In this document: piece by piece, positions 60,661 through 64,000 of the stretch
Position numbering within the stretch: the stretch's first letter is position 1
Layout: every line of letters begins with the position of its first letter
NCBI GenBank assembly: GCA_910586225.1
Contig: CAJUIL010000015.1
Span: forward strand, 1-64,000
DNA: 64,000 bases
Source: an uncultured Eubacterium sp.
GTDB taxonomy: Bacteria > Bacillota > Clostridia > Lachnospirales > Lachnospiraceae
Direction: 5' to 3'
Notes under the pieces: model-generated
Databases searched by the model: none
The model's input: only the letters and a program-made list of their open reading frames with translations
Told to the model about the DNA's origin: nothing
Program-made: the position numbers and the translations under genes

Positions 60661-62754
60661 ATGTATAAAAGTTATTCTATGGAAATCGGCGGAAAGACGC
60701 TTACAGTGGACATCGGCCGTGTGTGCGCGCAGGCAAACGGCGCGGCGCTGTTAAAATACGGCGAGACGACCGTGCTTTCCACCGCGACCGCATCTGAAAA
60801 ACCAAGAGATGGGATTGATTTTTTCCCGTTAAGTGTAGAATATGAAGAAAAGCAGTACGCAGTAGGCAAAATTCCTGGAGGATTCAACAAGCGTGAGGGC
60901 AAGGCGTCTGAAAATGCGATCTTGACGTCCCGTGTCATTGACCGTCCGATGCGTCCGCTGTTCCCAAAGGACTACCGCAACGATGTTACGCTGAACAATA
61001 TGGTTATGAGCGTGGATCCACAGTGCCGCCCGGAAATTACGGCGATGCTTGGCGCGGCGATCGCAGCCAGCATTTCCGATATTCCGTTTTGCGGCCCTTG
61101 CGCTATGACGCAGCTTGGTATGGTGGACGGGCAGCTGATCGTCAATCCGTCCCAGCAGGAATGGGATGAGGGAGATCTGCAGCTGACAGTAGCGTCTACG
61201 ATGGAAAAGGTGATCATGATCGAGGCAGGCGCGAATGAGATTCCAGAAGAAAAAATGCTGGAAGCGATTTATATGGCGCATGATATTAATCAGACGATCA
61301 ACGCGTTTATCAACCGACTTGTGGAGGAGGTCGGCAAGCCGAAGCATGAGTATACAAGCTGCGCGATCCCGCAGGAGATGTTTGAGACGATGAAAGGCAT
61401 CGTAACGCCGCAGGAGATGGAAGAGGCGGTATTTACCGACCAGAAGCAGGTACGCGAGGAAAATATCCGTAAGATCACAGAAAAATTTGAAGAAGCGTTT
61501 GCAGATAACGAGGAGTGGCTGGCTGTGCTTGGCGAGGCTGTTTACCAATACCAGAAAAAGACCGTCCGCAAGATGATCTTAAAAGACCGCAAACGTCCGG
61601 ACGGGCGTGCGATCGACCAGATACGTCCGCTGGCAGCGGAAATCGACCTGATCCCGCGTGTGCATGGCTCCGCGATGTTTACGCGCGGACAGACGCAGAT
61701 CTGTGATATCGTTACGCTGGCTCCGATGTCAGAAGTGCAGAAGGTAGACGGCTTAGATGAAAATATTGTGCAGAAACGGTATATGCACCATTATAATTTC
61801 CCGTCCTATTCCGTAGGCGAGACGAAGCCGTCCAGAGGGCCGGGACGCCGGGAGATCGGTCATGGCGCGCTTGCGGAAAAAGCGCTGATCCCAGTGCTGC
61901 CGTCGGTAGAGGAATTTCCGTATGCGATCCGTGCGGTATCCGAGACGTTTGAATCCAACGGCTCTACCTCTATGGCTTCGACCTGCGCGTCCTGCCTGTC
62001 CCTGATGGCAGCCGGAGTGCCGATCAAAAAGATGGTGGCAGGTATTTCCTGCGGACTTGTCACAGGCGATACGGACGACGATTATGTAGTATTGACGGAT
62101 ATTCAGGGCTTGGAGGATTTCTTTGGTGATATGGATTTTAAGGTGACCGGAACGCATGACGGCATCACAGCGATCCAGATGGACATTAAGATCCACGGAC
62201 TGACCCGCCCGATCGTGGAAGAGGCGATCGCACGTACAAGGGAAGCAAGGCTTTATATTATGGACGAGGTAATGTCCAAGGCAATCGCAGAGCCACGAAA
62301 AGAAGTCGCACCGCTTGCGCCGAAGATCATCCAGATCCAGATCGATCCGATGAAGATTGGCGATGTTGTCGGACAGCGGGGCAAGACGATCAACGAGATC
62401 ATTGAGCGTACCGGAGTCCGCATAGACATCAGCGACGACGGCTCCGTATCGATCTGCGGTACAGACCGCGCGATGATGGACAAGGCTGTGGAAATGATTC
62501 AGATCATTACGACGAATTTCGAAGAAGGCCAGATCTTTAAGGGCAAAGTTATCAGTATCAAAGAGTTCGGCGCATTTATTGAGTTTGCGCCTGGCAAGGA
62601 AGGCATGGTGCATATTTCCAAGATCACAAAAGGAAGGATCAATCATGTGGAGGATGTGCTGACACTTGGTGATATGGTGACCGTTGTATGCCTTGGAAAG
62701 GATAAGATGGGACGCATCGGCTTTAGTATGAAGGATGTGCCAAAGGATAAATAG
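60661..62754 (+). CDS. pnp: Polyribonucleotide nucleotidyltransferase
   Basis: 697-residue 3'-5' phosphorolytic exoribonuclease. Two RNase PH domains (GETTVLSTATASEKPRDGID, FFPLSVEYEEKQYAVGKIPG; later RVHGSAMFTRGQTQICDIVT, GPGRREIGHGALAEKALIPV), a helical linker, then KH (IGDVVGQRGKTINEIIERTG) and S1 (GKVISIKEFGAFIEFAPGKE). ATG 60661 follows aaggagaaaag. YicC (32.7 kb), a reported PNPase-linked RNase, is in the same window. Confidence 0.98.
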   Translation: MYKSYSMEIGGKTLTVDIGRVCAQANGAALLKYGETTVLSTATASEKPRDGIDFFPLSVEYEEKQYAVGKIPGGFNKREGKASENAILTSRVIDRPMRPLFPKDYRNDVTLNNMVMSVDPQCRPEITAMLGAAIAASISDIPFCGPCAMTQLGMVDGQLIVNPSQQEWDEGDLQLTVASTMEKVIMIEAGANEIPEEKMLEAIYMAHDINQTINAFINRLVEEVGKPKHEYTSCAIPQEMFETMKGIVTPQEMEEAVFTDQKQVREENIRKITEKFEEAFADNEEWLAVLGEAVYQYQKKTVRKMILKDRKRPDGRAIDQIRPLAAEIDLIPRVHGSAMFTRGQTQICDIVTLAPMSEVQKVDGLDENIVQKRYMHHYNFPSYSVGETKPSRGPGRREIGHGALAEKALIPVLPSVEEFPYAIRAVSETFESNGSTSMASTCASCLSLMAAGVPIKKMVAGISCGLVTGDTDDDYVVLTDIQGLEDFFGDMDFKVTGTHDGITAIQMDIKIHGLTRPIVEEAIARTREARLYIMDEVMSKAIAEPRKEVAPLAPKIIQIQIDPMKIGDVVGQRGKTINEIIERTGVRIDISDDGSVSICGTDRAMMDKAVEMIQIITTNFEEGQIFKGKVISIKEFGAFIEFAPGKEGMVHISKITKGRINHVEDVLTLGDMVTVVCLGKDKMGRIGFSMKDVPKDK

Positions 62755-62780
62755 ACGCTGAAAGATAATAGAAGCGGATA

Positions 62781-62823
62781 CGAAAAAAACCGGAAATGCA
62801 CGGTGTGCACTTCCGGTTTTTTC
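62781..62823. terminator. Terminator after pnp
   Basis: A stem of aaaaccggaa / ttccggtttttt with inner pairing atgcac / gtgcac; T-run follows on the + strand and A-run precedes, so it can work in both directions between convergent pnp and mutS-like genes. Confidence 0.88.
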
Positions 62824-62955
62824 GTAACAGTTCAGACAAGGTGACCTGTTACCTGCAAAAATCCATTGAAAATCGCTTCGCGATGGGATTTTTGCACTCC
62901 TGAATCATGTTCTTACGGTCTTTGCGGCAGGCTGCAAAGACCTGCCTGCTGTTAC
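62824..62955. repeat. Full-length intergenic palindromic repeat, copy 2
   Basis: Matches 32466-32599 over its whole length, with about six substitutions and one 2-base gap; the central hairpin is identical (tgcaaaaatcc ... atcgc-ttc-gcgat ... ggatttttgca). It begins immediately after the pnp terminator. Confidence 0.92.
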
Positions 62956-62975
62956 GTTTTTTCGTACGCAAAGAA

Positions 62976-64000
62976 CTATAAAATACCTGCCAGATGCAGC
63001 AGGTAGCGTGCGTTGGTGGACGTGCAGCGGCCTTGGCGGATCTTATAGTCAAACAAGATTTTATTTTCCTCATAATGCTCCGTAAAGTAATAATTTACAG
63101 CATCTATGGAATCGTCATGTTCTAATTCGCACAGTGCAAGGTCGTGTGTCGTCAGGATCGTCAGCGCATAAGGCTTTGCCAGGTTTTTTACAGTTTCTTT
63201 GGCGGCTAGTATCCGGTCTTTGGAGTTGGTTCCTTTGTAAATCTCATCGATCAGGGACAGCATCGGCTGTTCCTTTTTGCTCGTTTCCACAATACCTTTG
63301 ATACGCAGCAGCTCTGCGTAGAAAGAAGAAATACCCTCGCTGACATTATCCGCTGTACGCATGGAGGTGCAGACCTCCATACAGGAAGCACACAGCATCT
63401 TTGCGGTACAAAATCCTCCGGCGTAGGCAAGCACAAGGTTGATCCCGATGCTGCGCATAAAGGTCGTTTTGCCGGACATATTTGAGCCAGTGATGATGCA
63501 GGTCTGATGTCTTAAGTCAAGATCATTGCCTACAGCGGCGGTTTCCTTTAACAACGGGTGCCTTAGATCCTCGGCAGATAAAGCCGGACGGTCCGTTTCC
63601 AGAAGCTGCGGCAGCGTATGAGTCTGTCTCGTACGGGCGATCACGCCAAGGCTGATCAGCGCTTCCACAGAGCCGATGGCTTCCAGCCATGGCTTAAGCA
63701 TATGCTGGCAGCTGCTTTTCCATTTCATGTACCGCTCGGTGCAATGAAAGTCATAGCTGAATAAGCTGTTTAATAGGAAGGAAGCGTAAGGATTGTGCCG
63801 TACAACGACGGATGCGGCAATGGCTTCCAGCTCTTTGAACGCCTTTAATGCGTCCGGCTGTGCCAAAGTCTGCTGGAGGTTTTGCAGGTAAGCGCTGTCA
63901 AACGGTTCGTGCGCCAGCAGCTCTAACAGCGTGCGGTAAGGCGTGATCGTTTGGTTCATTTTGTAGACCGGGGCCAGCTGGCGGCTGTTCCTTCCATTTC
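62976..64000 (-). CDS. MutS-family ATPase (MutS-like, non-canonical), 5' end outside the window
   Basis: The frame stays open to the right edge (…RQLAPVYKMNQT), so the Met at 63959 is internal. The visible 341 residues hold the MutS core helices and the ABC-type ATPase: TCIITGSNMSGKTTFMRSIG (Walker A), SSFYAELLRIKGIVE, the LSLIDEIYKGTNSKDRI segment (Walker B and D-loop) and ILTTHDLALCELE. There is no mismatch-binding domain or Smr domain in the visible part. It resembles the roughly 600-residue MutS-related membrane or cytosolic ATPases of Clostridia, not MutS1 or MutS2. Confidence 0.85.
   Translation of the reverse strand, partial: NGRNSRQLAPVYKMNQTITPYRTLLELLAHEPFDSAYLQNLQQTLAQPDALKAFKELEAIAASVVVRHNPYASFLLNSLFSYDFHCTERYMKWKSSCQHMLKPWLEAIGSVEALISLGVIARTRQTHTLPQLLETDRPALSAEDLRHPLLKETAAVGNDLDLRHQTCIITGSNMSGKTTFMRSIGINLVLAYAGGFCTAKMLCASCMEVCTSMRTADNVSEGISSFYAELLRIKGIVETSKKEQPMLSLIDEIYKGTNSKDRILAAKETVKNLAKPYALTILTTHDLALCELEHDDSIDAVNYYFTEHYEENKILFDYKIRQGRCTSTNARYLLHLAGIL

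Noticed and set aside
61753..62646. 297-residue antisense ORF in pnp
   Set aside because: Shadow of the well-conserved PNPase frame; His/Arg-rich composition typical of reverse-complement reading.

Overview
The window looks like a chromosomal segment of a spore-forming Bacillota, most likely family Lachnospiraceae. The evidence is a mid-GC core with Clostridia-type gene order, sporulation genes (ytfJ, an alpha/beta SASP, ylbJ), RemA, RqcH, a short HisG paired with HisZ, and RecU. No rRNA, tRNA or CRISPR array was seen. Almost all core genes lie on the + strand. The exceptions are apbE, a 48-residue membrane protein, rpmB, the SASP gene, one small unknown gene, ylbJ and the mutS-like gene at the right edge.

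Layout. 0.2-3.9 kb: HAD phosphatase, metF, apbE (-), a DUF896 gene and the 5-formyl-THF cyclo-ligase, so two one-carbon folate genes lie close together. 4.0-8.1 kb: miaB, a NusG-II protein, a Gx-type membrane protein and ruvAB. 8.1-15.1 kb: a greatly enlarged ZapA, a U32 peptidase and an FtsW/class B PBP pair. 15.4-23.6 kb: Nudix, DUF2953/ytfJ, rpmB, an Asp23 protein with a YloV-like DhaL/DegV protein, recG and SASP.

23.6-30.7 kb is a visibly AT-rich accessory island. It starts with the 3' end of a group II intron and contains decayed IS1182-family and IS66 remnants. Inside it are three intact ORFs in a row: a secreted protein ending in an HH...DH nuclease-like toxin domain, a membrane-anchored FKBP/trigger-factor-like chaperone, and a small cytoplasmic protein that may be the immunity factor. 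The toxin gene is bracketed by two diverged copies of one degraded sequence. This cassette is the best candidate for an undescribed system.

30.7-43.8 kb: rqcH, yicC, remA, rpoZ (gmk is missing from its usual place), rimO, pgsA, a CinA-type amidase, rsmD, coaD, ylbJ, an M23 peptidase, a YgiQ radical SAM protein, a pseudouridine synthase and recU. 43.8-49.1 kb: a small unknown protein, then hisZ-hisG-hisD and a HisIE carrying an extra degenerate HisA/HisF-like barrel. 49.9-58.7 kb: the translation operon rimP-nusA-ylxR-ylxQ-infB-rbfA-nrnA-truB-ribF. 58.9-64 kb: an SH3/NlpC wall hydrolase behind a consensus promoter with repeated leader motifs, rpsO, pnp and a MutS-family ATPase cut by the window edge.

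A palindromic intergenic repeat with GTAACAG...CTGTTAC ends occurs in full (about 134 bp) after rqcH and after pnp, and as a bare hairpin after the NlpC gene. All identifications come from reading motifs and gene order; no database search was run.
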